Under the pieces are notes generated by a model. The model searched no databases, was not told the origin of the DNA, and saw only the letters and a list, made by a program, of their open reading frames with translations. From contig CAMJLI010000036.1 in assembly GCA_946406585.1 (NCBI GenBank), forward strand, positions 1 to 13,910: 13,910 bases of DNA, in the 5' to 3' direction. Made by a program: the position numbers and the translations under genes. This document shows, in pieces, positions 6,260 through 13,910 of this stretch; position 1 is the stretch's first letter, and every line of letters begins with the position of its first letter. The DNA comes from an uncultured Prevotellaceae bacterium. GTDB taxonomy: Bacteria > Bacteroidota > Bacteroidia > Bacteroidales > Bacteroidaceae.

Positions 6260-8926
6260 ATGAAAAGACTTGAAACCATGCTGTTGCTTCTTGTTTGCAT
6301 CTCTTTTGCACAAGCGGCACCAGTAGACCAACAAAAAGCAAGGCAAGTAGCAGAGCAATTCATGCAAAGCAGAGGTGTGAAACTCTCTGGAGGACCTATG
6401 AGGGCACCAGGCAAAATGAATGCAAGTGCCACCACCCAACCATTATACATTTTCAATGCTGCAGACAACAAGGGCTTCGTTGTTGTAGCAGGCGATGACT
6501 GTGCAGACCCTGTCCTTGGCTATGCCGACAAAGGACAATACAATGAGAATCAGATGCCGGAGAATTTCAGATATTGGATAGAGAAGATGGCTGAAGATAT
6601 AGAACGGGCAAGTCTGGCTTTGGAATACAATCCCACTTTGGTTCAGAACCCTAAACGCATTCCCAACCACAATGCCATCTCACCACTTATAAAGACAAAA
6701 TGGGATCAAGGATCTCCTACGCAAGATGGATACATCTTCAATGTGTTGTGCCCCTTGATTGATGGGAAGCATGCATACACTGGTTGTGTGGCAACTGCCG
6801 GGGCACAAGTGATGTATTATTACCAATATCCCAAGAAAAAGACTAAAGCGGTGCCAGGTTATGAGAGTGGCGTGGCTGCCACATCAGAAGGGTTGCCTGC
6901 AATCACCTTTGGATGGGACAAAATGAAAACCATGTATGGCAGCAGCGATAGAGGGACCGAGAGCGAGACGGCTGTGGCCCAACTAATGAAATATTGTGGC
7001 TATGCTGCGCACATGAGCTATGGTCTCAGTGGTTCTGGCGCAAGTGTATCCATTTTGGCAAGAGGACTTGTGGAATATTTCGACTATGATCCATATGCAT
7101 ACAAGATGGTTTATAGGGAGGATTATGGCATTGCTGGCTGGGATGAATTGATATACAATGAGTTGGCGCAAAGACGCCCTATTATTTATAGTGGCTCTGG
7201 CTATGGCGGGCATGCCTTTATTTGCGATGGGTATGACGGGAATGGCTATTACCACTTCAACTGGGGTTGGGGTGGTTCAAGTGACGGCTATTTCAAACTG
7301 CAAGCTACCAATCCTTATGAAGGTGATGGTTCGCAAGACATAGGTTATTGTCTTGAACAGTATGCATGCATTGGCTTGCAGCCTAACACGGGAGTGGTGC
7401 CTTCAAGTGGAACAAGTGGTGAAGACGAGTGGGAAGAAGTGACCATCAGCGGCATTGTGGGAACTGCATCAAATGTCGTGGTGGACGGCAACACCGTTAC
7501 AATGCGCTTGTCCAACTACAATGATGATACCTACAATTTTGGATTTGGCATCGGGGAACTCATGGCAAATGGTTCCATAAATGTCATCGATACAAAATAT
7601 GAATACTATAAGAGCACTTCCCTGCCACCAAGATATGGATTCTCTGGATGTTCTTTCGATTTTTCTTCTTATAACCTATCCAAAGGAAAGCACACCCTTG
7701 TGCCTATCAGTTTGCTGAAAGGGGAAACTACGTGGAAGCGTTGCCGACCGGCTGACATTTATTTCGAGGTCACTGTTTCTGCTTCAGGAACAAAAACCAT
7801 AGTGGCTCACCCAATTGAAAAAATAACAGCCAATGTGTTTGAACCTGTAACAAAAGGCATTCCTGACAAGTCGCTCGGCGTAAAGGTATCAGTGAAAAAC
7901 GAAGGCGACAACTATTATGGATATCTCTCGCTCTTTGCCACCAAGACAAGTGACTTCGGCTCTGAGAGAGATTGGCAAAGAATAAAGATAAAGAGTGGTA
8001 ACTCCAAAGAATACATGATGAACTTCACTCCTGAAGAAGCTGGCACATACACTCTTTACTTATGTTTGAATGAGAATACCAACAAAGTCATAGCAACTAC
8101 TACAGCCATAGTGGCTGCGCCTACTGTAAAGGTCACTTCGTTCTCCATTCCGGGAAGCAAGATAGCAACGATATCTCAAAAGGTGGTGGCTACGGTGAAG
8201 AGTACGGGAAATGAATTTGCTGACCCACTTTATTTGTTTGCCAGCACCACTACCACCAAGGGCTCATATGTTTACTTGAATGGCACGGCCATTGAACAGA
8301 ATGCTACAGAGGATGTGAATTTCTATTTCAAGCCCGACAAGGCGGGGAAATGGAACTTATGGGTTTGTACTGACAGTGAAGGAAAGAACGTCATCGGCTC
8401 TACAACCGTCACCATTGCAAGTGCACCTACAGAAAATGTCACCTTGGCGTTTGTGAGTGGTGAATATGTAAGTGGCGACACTTATAAGATAAAGGTGCGG
8501 AATGCAGGAAATGTGGACTTCTACCGTTACATCAGGTCGTGGATATCTGATACCTCTGAAGACGGGCAAGCGTATGTGCCCAGTGAAGATGCTACAATCA
8601 AGGCTGGTGCCACTGCAGAGATTTTCTTCAAATACGACTCATTGAAACCTGGACACACTTATAGTGTTATCCTGAATTATCCTGTCAATATTGGAGCTAC
8701 AATATGGGGCTATCTCGGACAGTTTAATTTTACCGTCCCGGCAGGGTTGCCTGGTGATGTAGACAATAGTGGAGAAGTGTCGGTGCAAGATGTCTCATAT
8801 ATGGTGAGCAATATATTGGGACTGCAACCAGATCCTTTCAACTTCACAAATGCCGACTTGAATAATGATGGCATAATAGATGTAAAAGACGTGATGTCGG
8901 TTGTTGCCATCATTCTAGGAAAATAA
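6260..8926 (+). CDS. Secreted C10 (streptopain/interpain-type) cysteine protease with dockerin
   Basis: The protein has 888 aa. Residues 1-19 are a signal peptide. Residues 20 to about 138 look like an inhibitory C10 propeptide (AADNKGFVVVAGDD, then DPVLGYAD). The catalytic domain is about 140-375: Cys176 in YTGCVATA, His318 in GYGGHAFICDGY, and Asn334 with Trp337 in FNWGWGG, so the catalytic set is intact. Residues about 515-828 hold at least two, probably three, similar beta-sandwich units; a repeated pattern such as F-x-P-x-x-A-G-T/K-x-x-L is seen at 589-599 and 690-700. Residues 831-888 are a dockerin-like pair (DVDNSGEVSVQD, DLNNDGIIDVKD) ending IILGK. Family relatives include streptococcal SpeB and Prevotella interpain A, which attack host proteins; the substrate here is not shown by sequence. 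ATG 6260 is chosen over an upstream TTG at 6146 because it begins the signal peptide and the longer frame crosses the terminator. Confidence 0.95.
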   Translation: MKRLETMLLLLVCISFAQAAPVDQQKARQVAEQFMQSRGVKLSGGPMRAPGKMNASATTQPLYIFNAADNKGFVVVAGDDCADPVLGYADKGQYNENQMPENFRYWIEKMAEDIERASLALEYNPTLVQNPKRIPNHNAISPLIKTKWDQGSPTQDGYIFNVLCPLIDGKHAYTGCVATAGAQVMYYYQYPKKKTKAVPGYESGVAATSEGLPAITFGWDKMKTMYGSSDRGTESETAVAQLMKYCGYAAHMSYGLSGSGASVSILARGLVEYFDYDPYAYKMVYREDYGIAGWDELIYNELAQRRPIIYSGSGYGGHAFICDGYDGNGYYHFNWGWGGSSDGYFKLQATNPYEGDGSQDIGYCLEQYACIGLQPNTGVVPSSGTSGEDEWEEVTISGIVGTASNVVVDGNTVTMRLSNYNDDTYNFGFGIGELMANGSINVIDTKYEYYKSTSLPPRYGFSGCSFDFSSYNLSKGKHTLVPISLLKGETTWKRCRPADIYFEVTVSASGTKTIVAHPIEKITANVFEPVTKGIPDKSLGVKVSVKNEGDNYYGYLSLFATKTSDFGSERDWQRIKIKSGNSKEYMMNFTPEEAGTYTLYLCLNENTNKVIATTTAIVAAPTVKVTSFSIPGSKIATISQKVVATVKSTGNEFADPLYLFASTTTTKGSYVYLNGTAIEQNATEDVNFYFKPDKAGKWNLWVCTDSEGKNVIGSTTVTIASAPTENVTLAFVSGEYVSGDTYKIKVRNAGNVDFYRYIRSWISDTSEDGQAYVPSEDATIKAGATAEIFFKYDSLKPGHTYSVILNYPVNIGATIWGYLGQFNFTVPAGLPGDVDNSGEVSVQDVSYMVSNILGLQPDPFNFTNADLNNDGIIDVKDVMSVVAIILGK

Positions 8927-8981
8927 GGTGGAATTCATTTTTGGATACCAATATGGAGAAACAGACCACCTTGTCATATAT

Positions 8982-9012
8982 GCAAGCCCCACCGAGACGC
9001 GGTGGGGCTTGC
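8982..9012. terminator. Strong hairpin between convergent protease and thiL genes
   Basis: A perfect 13-bp GC-rich stem (8982-8994 with 9000-9012) has a 5-nt loop. It sits 55 nt after the protease stop and 52 nt beyond the thiL stop on the other strand, so it can serve both. Neither side has an immediate T run (a TTTTTG comes only about 13 nt downstream on the plus strand), so it is an atypical terminator or a 3'-end stabilising hairpin. Confidence 0.7.
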
Positions 9013-9064
9013 CATTAGGGAGATGTTTTTGTTGTTGGGGAAATAGTGTGACGGAAGAGCAGAA

Positions 9065-10132
9065 TCATTTCTTTAGGGGATTCCAGCCTTGGGCTGTGAG
9101 TTCCATCTCTTGTCCATCGCGAGTGACAAGGTACTTGCCAAGACTCTTGTCTGTGACATGCCCTATAAGGCGCACTCCCTCCATCTGCTCTATCTTGTCG
9201 TAGTCGCCAATGCTGACCGTGAAGAGGAGCTCATAGTCTTCTCCACCATTCAGGGCGCAGGTGGTGACGTTCATGTTCAGTTCTTCAGCCATCACTGCTG
9301 TCTGGTAGTCGATAGGTATGTTCTTCTCGAATATGCGGCAGCCACAGCCGCTACGCTCACAGATATGCAGAAGCTCACTGCTGAGGCCGTCGCTGATATC
9401 CATCATCGATGTGGGATGGATGTTCATCTCTCGTAGTCGCTTGATGATGTCCCCTCTGGCTTCTGGCATGATTTGTCGGCCAATGATGTACTCCTTGCCG
9501 GCAAAGTCGGGCTGGAAATGTGCCAATTCCTGCAATGCAGCTTTGTTGTTGGCTTTCTGTGCTTCTCGCACTTGTTCGTAATAGACGCGTTTTTCGCGTT
9601 CCAGCAGTTGCAGGCCCATGTATGCTGCGCCCAGGTCGCCGCTAACGCAGATGAGGTCGGTGTCGTGGGCTCCGCTACGATATGCAATTTCCTTTTCTGA
9701 TGCCTCTCCTATGCAAGTGATGCTGATGGCAAGACCCGTTAAGGATGACGTGGTGTCGCCCCCCACGATGTCGACACCCCATTTGTCGCAGGCCATTCGC
9801 AGGCCGGAATAGAATTGTTCCATGTCTTCCACCTTGAATCGGCGACTGAGGGCTATGCTCACCACCATTTGGCGTGGGGTGCCGTTCATGGCGAAAATGT
9901 CGCTTATGTTCACCATCGCCGACTTGTAGCCCAGATGTTGCAAGTCTATGTATGTGAGGTCGAAATGCACGCCTTCCATCAGCATGTCGGTGGTGACAAG
10001 CACCTCCTTGTCGGGATAGTGCATCACGGCGCAGTCATCACCCACACCCATGAGGGTGGAGTCGTTGGCTGGCTTTATGTCTTTGGTCAGGTGGCTGATA
10101 AGCCCGAATTCTCCTAATTCGGATATTTCCAT
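9065..10132 (-). CDS. thiL: Thiamine-monophosphate kinase
   Basis: ThiL phosphorylates thiamine monophosphate with ATP to give thiamine diphosphate, the last step of cofactor synthesis, in the cytoplasm. The 355-aa protein shows the family signature in order: GVGDDCAV (29-36), TTDMLMEGVHF (47-57), GGDTT (124-128), SGDLGAAYMG (164-173), MMDISDGLSSEL (243-254) and GGEDYELLFT (296-305). It belongs to the AIR-synthase-like superfamily, and the Asp-rich motifs bind Mg-ATP. The length is slightly above the roughly 325 aa of E. coli ThiL; the extra residues fall at about 176-210, a charged helical stretch. It is the last gene of the operon, 11 nt after the purine nucleoside phosphorylase stop, and ends at the shared hairpin at 8982-9012. 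Confidence 0.96.
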   Translation of the reverse strand: MEISELGEFGLISHLTKDIKPANDSTLMGVGDDCAVMHYPDKEVLVTTDMLMEGVHFDLTYIDLQHLGYKSAMVNISDIFAMNGTPRQMVVSIALSRRFKVEDMEQFYSGLRMACDKWGVDIVGGDTTSSLTGLAISITCIGEASEKEIAYRSGAHDTDLICVSGDLGAAYMGLQLLEREKRVYYEQVREAQKANNKAALQELAHFQPDFAGKEYIIGRQIMPEARGDIIKRLREMNIHPTSMMDISDGLSSELLHICERSGCGCRIFEKNIPIDYQTAVMAEELNMNVTTCALNGGEDYELLFTVSIGDYDKIEQMEGVRLIGHVTDKSLGKYLVTRDGQEMELTAQGWNPLKK

Positions 10133-10143
10133 GATGTGTTGTT

Positions 10144-10953
10144 TTATGCTCTACGTATCATTTCCTTCATTAGCTCTGTCATGATGGGCTGGGCCTTGTT
10201 GGCAGCCATCTGGACTTCCTCGTGGCTCACTTCCACAGCCTCGTCGAAACCACCAAGGTCGGTGATGATGCTCACTCCAAAGGTCTTGATGCCGCAGTGG
10301 TGGGCTACGATTACTTCGGGCACGGTGCTCATGCCGATGGCGTCGCCACCGAGGATGTGATACATCCGATACTCGGACGGTGTCTCAAAAGTGGGGCCTT
10401 GGACGCCTACATATACGCCATGCTGAAGTTTGATGCCCTTTTCTTTGGCTATGGCATCGGCTTCTGCTATCAATGTGTGGTCATAGGTCTCATGCATGTC
10501 GGGAAAGCGAGGGCCGGTGGGGAAGTTCTTGCCGCGAAGTGGATGCTCTGGGAACATGTTGATATGGTCGGTGATTACCATTATGTCGCCAATGCTGAAT
10601 TTGGGGTTCATTCCTCCGGCGGCATTGGAAACAAAGAGGGTCTTTATCCCTAGTTCATACATGATTCTCACAGGGAATGTCACCTCTTTCATGTTGTAGC
10701 CTTCATAGTAGTGGAAACGGCCCTGCATTGCCATGATGTCTATGCCTCCCAATTTCCCGAAGATTAGTTTTCCGGCATGGCCCTCGACCGTTGAGACAGG
10801 GAAGTTTGGAATGTCGGAATATGGAAATTCATAACTGTCGGTAATCTCAGTGGCTAATTGACCGAGACCTGTGCCAAGCACTATGCAAGTGGTGGGACTA
10901 CTTTGCATCCTTTCCTTTATCCAGGATGCTGTTTGTTGGATTTTTTCGTACAT
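10144..10953 (-). CDS. punA: Purine nucleoside phosphorylase, trimeric PNP/MTAP family
   Basis: The cytoplasmic enzyme splits purine nucleosides with phosphate to free base and ribose 1-phosphate. The 269-aa length fits the trimeric family. Visible motifs: GTGLG (27-31, phosphate loop), GRFHYYEGY (78-86), SNAAGG (109-114), GPTFETPSEY (186-195, with the base-contacting Glu190), GMSTVPE (207-213) and SHEEV (243-247, with the ribose-contacting His244). The residue equivalent to human Asn243, which selects 6-oxopurines, is Asp232 here (SIITDLGG), so base preference may differ from the inosine/guanosine-specific enzymes. It lies third in the operon, 31 nt after lpxK and 11 nt before thiL, with no promoter in either gap. 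The symbol follows common usage for this family; only the family assignment is certain. Confidence 0.94.
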   Translation of the reverse strand: MYEKIQQTASWIKERMQSSPTTCIVLGTGLGQLATEITDSYEFPYSDIPNFPVSTVEGHAGKLIFGKLGGIDIMAMQGRFHYYEGYNMKEVTFPVRIMYELGIKTLFVSNAAGGMNPKFSIGDIMVITDHINMFPEHPLRGKNFPTGPRFPDMHETYDHTLIAEADAIAKEKGIKLQHGVYVGVQGPTFETPSEYRMYHILGGDAIGMSTVPEVIVAHHCGIKTFGVSIITDLGGFDEAVEVSHEEVQMAANKAQPIMTELMKEMIRRA

Positions 10954-10984
10954 GGTATTTCAATTTAAAGTTTTCAAAAAATGG

Positions 10985-12052
10985 TTATTTTGATGGATTG
11001 TATTGCATGGTGGCATGCCCAACTATTTGGTTGAATTCTTTTTCTCCTTCTTCAAGAAACTTCACCTTGATGGGCTGTACGTAGAGGTTCATGCGAACGT
11101 CGTCGCTAAGAAGTCCTTCTGATTTCAGTCTGGCTGCATCTTTCTCCGTGGTGACGATGATCCTTGGCAATGGCAACGAGTCAAAAGCCTTGTTGATGTC
11201 TGTGATGTCTTTCTCTGAAAAGGAATGGTGGTCGCCGTATGACAGATGCGTGACATGAGGTGTGTGGCGTCTCACTTCCTTTATCAGAAGGACAGGGTTG
11301 GCAATGCCTGTTACGAGCAGCACGTGCTCATCGGGTTTGATGTCGTGATGGGAATCACTGCCTGTCTTGAATACAACTTGCAAATGGTCGTATGCCATCG
11401 TTGAAAAGAACAGGCGCTGACTTTCATCAAGTGGGAGTGCTTCTTTTATGTCTTGCCGTTCTCTGGATGTAGCATGCCCAGGGCATTTTGTCACCACCAC
11501 CACGTCGGCACGCCTTATGTTGCGCATGGGCTCCCGTAGTCTTCCTACAGGCATCAGGCGGTCGCCTTTCGCACGGTCGTATTCTACAAGTGCTATGTTC
11601 AATTTTGGCTTTACATAGCGATGTTGGAAAGCATCATCGAGCACTATGACTTCGGGTGTGCTGTTGGCGTCGCCGGATGTGAGTTGGTCTATGCCGTGGC
11701 AGCGGTCTTCATCCACTGCCACGGTGATGTCGGGAAACTTGTCTTTTATTTGCTTGGGTTCGTCGCCTATGTCGATGGCCGTGCTGGTCTCCGAAGCTTT
11801 GACGAATCCTTTAGTGTGCCGTTTGTAGCCTCTGCTAAGCACAGCCACATGATGACTGCATCCCAACAACCTCACAATGTGCTCCACATGGGGTGTCTTG
11901 CCTGTTCCGCCAACGGCCAGATTGCCTACAGCAATCACTGGAATGTCGAAACTGCGACTCTTGAGCATGCCACAGTCGAAAAGGCTATTTCTAATGGCAA
12001 CACCCATCCCATATAGCCAGCTCAAAGGTGTGAGGATGCGATGCAGTGTCAT
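10985..12052 (-). CDS. lpxK: Tetraacyldisaccharide 4'-kinase
   Basis: LpxK phosphorylates the 4' position of the tetraacyl disaccharide 1-phosphate lipid A precursor to give lipid IVA at the inner face of the inner membrane. The 355-aa protein has an N-terminal hydrophobic/amphipathic segment (about 4-20) of the type that docks LpxK to the membrane. The P-loop VGNLAVGGTGKTP (42-54) follows, then SRGYKR (73-78), LDDAFQHR (138-145), GRLREP (170-175), GDHHSF (273-278) and TTEKDAARL (301-309), all family hallmarks. It starts 3 nt after the sppA stop codon, so it is translated as part of the same operon. The presence of lpxK fits a Gram-negative outer membrane with lipid A. Confidence 0.97.
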   Translation of the reverse strand: MTLHRILTPLSWLYGMGVAIRNSLFDCGMLKSRSFDIPVIAVGNLAVGGTGKTPHVEHIVRLLGCSHHVAVLSRGYKRHTKGFVKASETSTAIDIGDEPKQIKDKFPDITVAVDEDRCHGIDQLTSGDANSTPEVIVLDDAFQHRYVKPKLNIALVEYDRAKGDRLMPVGRLREPMRNIRRADVVVVTKCPGHATSRERQDIKEALPLDESQRLFFSTMAYDHLQVVFKTGSDSHHDIKPDEHVLLVTGIANPVLLIKEVRRHTPHVTHLSYGDHHSFSEKDITDINKAFDSLPLPRIIVTTEKDAARLKSEGLLSDDVRMNLYVQPIKVKFLEEGEKEFNQIVGHATMQYNPSK

Positions 12053-12055
12053 GTG

Positions 12056-13834
12056 TCAATTCACGTTCATCAGAAATGGTATGCGTGCTTGAATGGCATT
12101 ATGCCTGTTGATGTTGCGAAGCAGTTTCATGGGTTCGTAATACTCGCCCAGGCTGGCTTTCATGGCTTCATCAAGATAGCTTCCGGTCTTCTGCTCCGTG
12201 CTCGACATCAGTTGGTCGAACATGTCGGGCATGGCAGGGTAGGGCGAGGTGTAATATTCGTCGAGCTTGGCAAGCTTTGCAGCTTTGGCCACAGCATTCT
12301 CCAGACCACCAAGCTCGTCTACAAGATGATGCTTTAAGGCGTCCTGCCCGAGCCACACATGGCCTTGGGCTATGTTTTCCACTGCCTCGATGCTAAGTTT
12401 GCGCCCATCAGCCACACGTTTGCGGAAGAGTTTGTAACCACGCTCAATATAGGTGTCGAGGTATCTCATCTCTTCTTCGTTGAATGGTCTCGAAGTGGTG
12501 CCAAACGAACTGTTCTTGTTGGTTTTCACTTCATCGAATTTCACTCCCAGCTTGTCTTTCAGCAGGCCGCTGAAGTCGGGGAACATGCCGAAGATGCCGA
12601 TGCTTCCTGTCAGTGTGGTAGGCTCGGCAACAATCCAGTTGCTGTTGCAACTGATGTAGTAACCTCCTGAGGCAGCCATGCCGCCCATGGAAACTACAAT
12701 CGGCTTTTTCTTCTTGAGCATCTCTATCTGGTGCCATATCTGCTCTGAAGCATAGGCGCTGCCACCACCACTGTTGATGCGCAAAACCACTGCCTTCACA
12801 TTGTCGTCGTCAGCAAGGCTTGCAAGGTCCTTGCACACCACTTGTGCATCTATTACTGCTTCTTGGTTGATGGGGTTTTGTGCGTTCCCGTCTACAATGT
12901 CGCCTACAGCATAGTATACGGCTATTTCCTCTCCGTCTTTTTTAATGTCCCTGACATTGCCCATGTCGGAAAGCGTCAGCTGATTGATGTTGTCGTCATT
13001 GTCGATTTTGAGCTGTTTCTTCACGATGTCCTTCACTTCGTCTGTGTAGAGGACGCCGTCTATCATCTTTTTCTCGATAAGAGCCTTGCTGCCGCTGAAC
13101 ATTACCATGTTGTCTGCATAAGCATTGAGCGAGTCTATGGAAATCTTGCGACTGTTGGACACCTCTTTCAAAATGTTGTCCCAAATGCCATTGATGTATG
13201 CCGTCACTTGCTCACGGTTGGCATCGCTCATCTTGTCTGCGGTGAACATTTCAGGAGCACTCTTGTATGCGCCCACCTTGGAAAGTTGCATCTTCACACC
13301 AAATTTGCTCATGGCATCTTTCAGGAATATTGGGTTGGAGGATATTCCGTGCCAGTCCAACGTCCCTTCTGGATTCATGTATACCTTGTCGGCAACGGAA
13401 GCAAGGTAGTAGGAGCCTTGGGTGTAACTGTCGCCATATGCAATAATCCATTTGCCACTTTTCTTGAAGTCGGATAGAGCACGGCGGATGGCTTGCAGTG
13501 AGGCATATGAGTCGGATGAAAACATGCCGGACTCTATGTAAATACCTTTTATCTCCTCGTTCTCTTTTGCCTTGTTGATGGCTGAAAGTACTTCGTCCAG
13601 GCCGATGGAATTGCTGTTGTTGCCCATGAACATCGACATGATGTTGTCTTGAGAACGCTCTTCCAATTGCCCCGAGAGATTAAGCACCATGACGCTGTTG
13701 TCGTCAATTGACTTTACGCTGCTACTTGATGCCACCATGCCTACCAAGCACATCACGCCCAAAATGCCCATGATGATGCCAAAGAGAAGAAGGCCCACGA
13801 TTGTGGCAAAAACCATTTTGAAAAATTCTTTCAT
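12056..13834 (-). CDS. sppA: Signal peptide peptidase SppA, 67K type (protease IV)
   Basis: SppA is an inner-membrane serine-lysine protease that degrades signal peptides left after export. The 592-aa length suits the 67K type with two S49 domains. One membrane segment spans about residues 8-36. The N-terminal domain carries the general-base Lys191 in VGAYKSAPE, and the C-terminal domain carries the nucleophile Ser389 in MAASGGYYIS, preceded by RINSGGGSAYASE (352-364). TLTGSIGIFG (407-416) is also a family motif. ATG 13834 is chosen because the only upstream in-frame start is a TTG at 13861 that forms the last three bases of the -7 promoter box. It is the first gene of the operon; lpxK follows after 3 nt. 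Confidence 0.95.
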   Translation of the reverse strand: MKEFFKMVFATIVGLLLFGIIMGILGVMCLVGMVASSSSVKSIDDNSVMVLNLSGQLEERSQDNIMSMFMGNNSNSIGLDEVLSAINKAKENEEIKGIYIESGMFSSDSYASLQAIRRALSDFKKSGKWIIAYGDSYTQGSYYLASVADKVYMNPEGTLDWHGISSNPIFLKDAMSKFGVKMQLSKVGAYKSAPEMFTADKMSDANREQVTAYINGIWDNILKEVSNSRKISIDSLNAYADNMVMFSGSKALIEKKMIDGVLYTDEVKDIVKKQLKIDNDDNINQLTLSDMGNVRDIKKDGEEIAVYYAVGDIVDGNAQNPINQEAVIDAQVVCKDLASLADDDNVKAVVLRINSGGGSAYASEQIWHQIEMLKKKKPIVVSMGGMAASGGYYISCNSNWIVAEPTTLTGSIGIFGMFPDFSGLLKDKLGVKFDEVKTNKNSSFGTTSRPFNEEEMRYLDTYIERGYKLFRKRVADGRKLSIEAVENIAQGHVWLGQDALKHHLVDELGGLENAVAKAAKLAKLDEYYTSPYPAMPDMFDQLMSSTEQKTGSYLDEAMKASLGEYYEPMKLLRNINRHNAIQARIPFLMNVN

Positions 13835-13858
13835 TGTCTGCTTTTTTGTTTCACATTG

Positions 13859-13866
13859 CAAATTTA
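13859..13866 (-). promoter_or_regulatory. Bacteroidetes -7 box of the sppA-lpxK-PNP-thiL operon
   Basis: On the minus strand this reads TAAATTTG, matching TAnnTTTG, 24 nt upstream of the sppA ATG. It predicts a very short leader. No clear TTTG is seen about 20 nt upstream within the window, which ends at 13910. Confidence 0.55.
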
Positions 13867-13910
13867 GATAAAAATTGGGGATTTATAAGCCAGTCGAGAT
13901 AAAAATGTGA

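Noticed and set aside
8928..9203. 91-codon plus-strand open frame after the protease
   Set aside because: It crosses the 8982-9012 hairpin and runs antisense into thiL, with no domain or start context.
12842..13477. 211-codon plus-strand open frame
   Set aside because: It lies entirely antisense inside sppA, which has intact catalytic motifs; the frame shows no recognisable domain or promoter.
13835..13861. TTG start adding 9 residues to SppA
   Set aside because: The TTG is part of the TAAATTTG promoter box, so it would not be in the transcript.

Overview
The window looks like a chromosomal segment from a Bacteroidales bacterium, most likely Prevotella or a close relative. Four things point there: several TAnnTTTG-type promoter boxes, twice paired with TTTG exactly 20 nt upstream; secreted proteins with Prevotella-style dockerin-like or type IX-secretion-like C-termini; a streptopain/interpain-type C10 protease; and the gene order sppA-lpxK-PNP-thiL, which I know from this order. 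I see no insertion sequence, phage gene, CRISPR array or restriction system. AT-rich non-coding gaps separate moderately GC-balanced genes.

Left part (1-3170, all on the minus strand): two tandem paralogous genes for secreted, non-catalytic proteins built from carbohydrate-binding-like beta-sandwich modules. One is cut by the left edge. The other is complete: 743 aa, three tandem modules and a C-terminal dockerin. Each has its own promoter with a shared sequence block, and the complete gene ends at a strong terminator.

Middle (3440-5020): tRNA-Arg(UCU) on the plus strand with a textbook promoter; a convergent Fsr-like (fosmidomycin-resistance family) MFS exporter on the minus strand; and, upstream of the exporter on the same strand, tRNA-Phe(GAA). 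By reading, the tRNA-Phe has two stem mismatches. No promoter is visible between tRNA-Phe and the exporter.

Plus-strand secretion block (5236-9012): a 258-aa exported protein with a Por/T9SS-like C-terminal tail, then an 888-aa C10 cysteine protease with an intact Cys/His/Asn-Trp active site, beta-sandwich repeats and its own dockerin. A terminator separates the two, so they may be transcribed separately. The protease and the 743-aa protein end in the same 57-residue dockerin-like module, which suggests a shared anchoring or sorting route.

Right part (9065-13866, minus strand): one compact housekeeping operon read as sppA, lpxK, purine nucleoside phosphorylase, thiL. It covers signal-peptide clearance, lipid A 4'-phosphorylation, purine salvage and thiamine diphosphate synthesis. 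The phosphorylase carries Asp where the 6-oxopurine-selective mammalian enzymes have the base-contacting Asn.

No wholly new system is evident. The observations most worth following are the dockerin-tailed protease and CBM-like proteins with no cohesin in view, the duplicating CBM-like array, the Asn-to-Asp change in the phosphorylase and the irregular tRNA-Phe.
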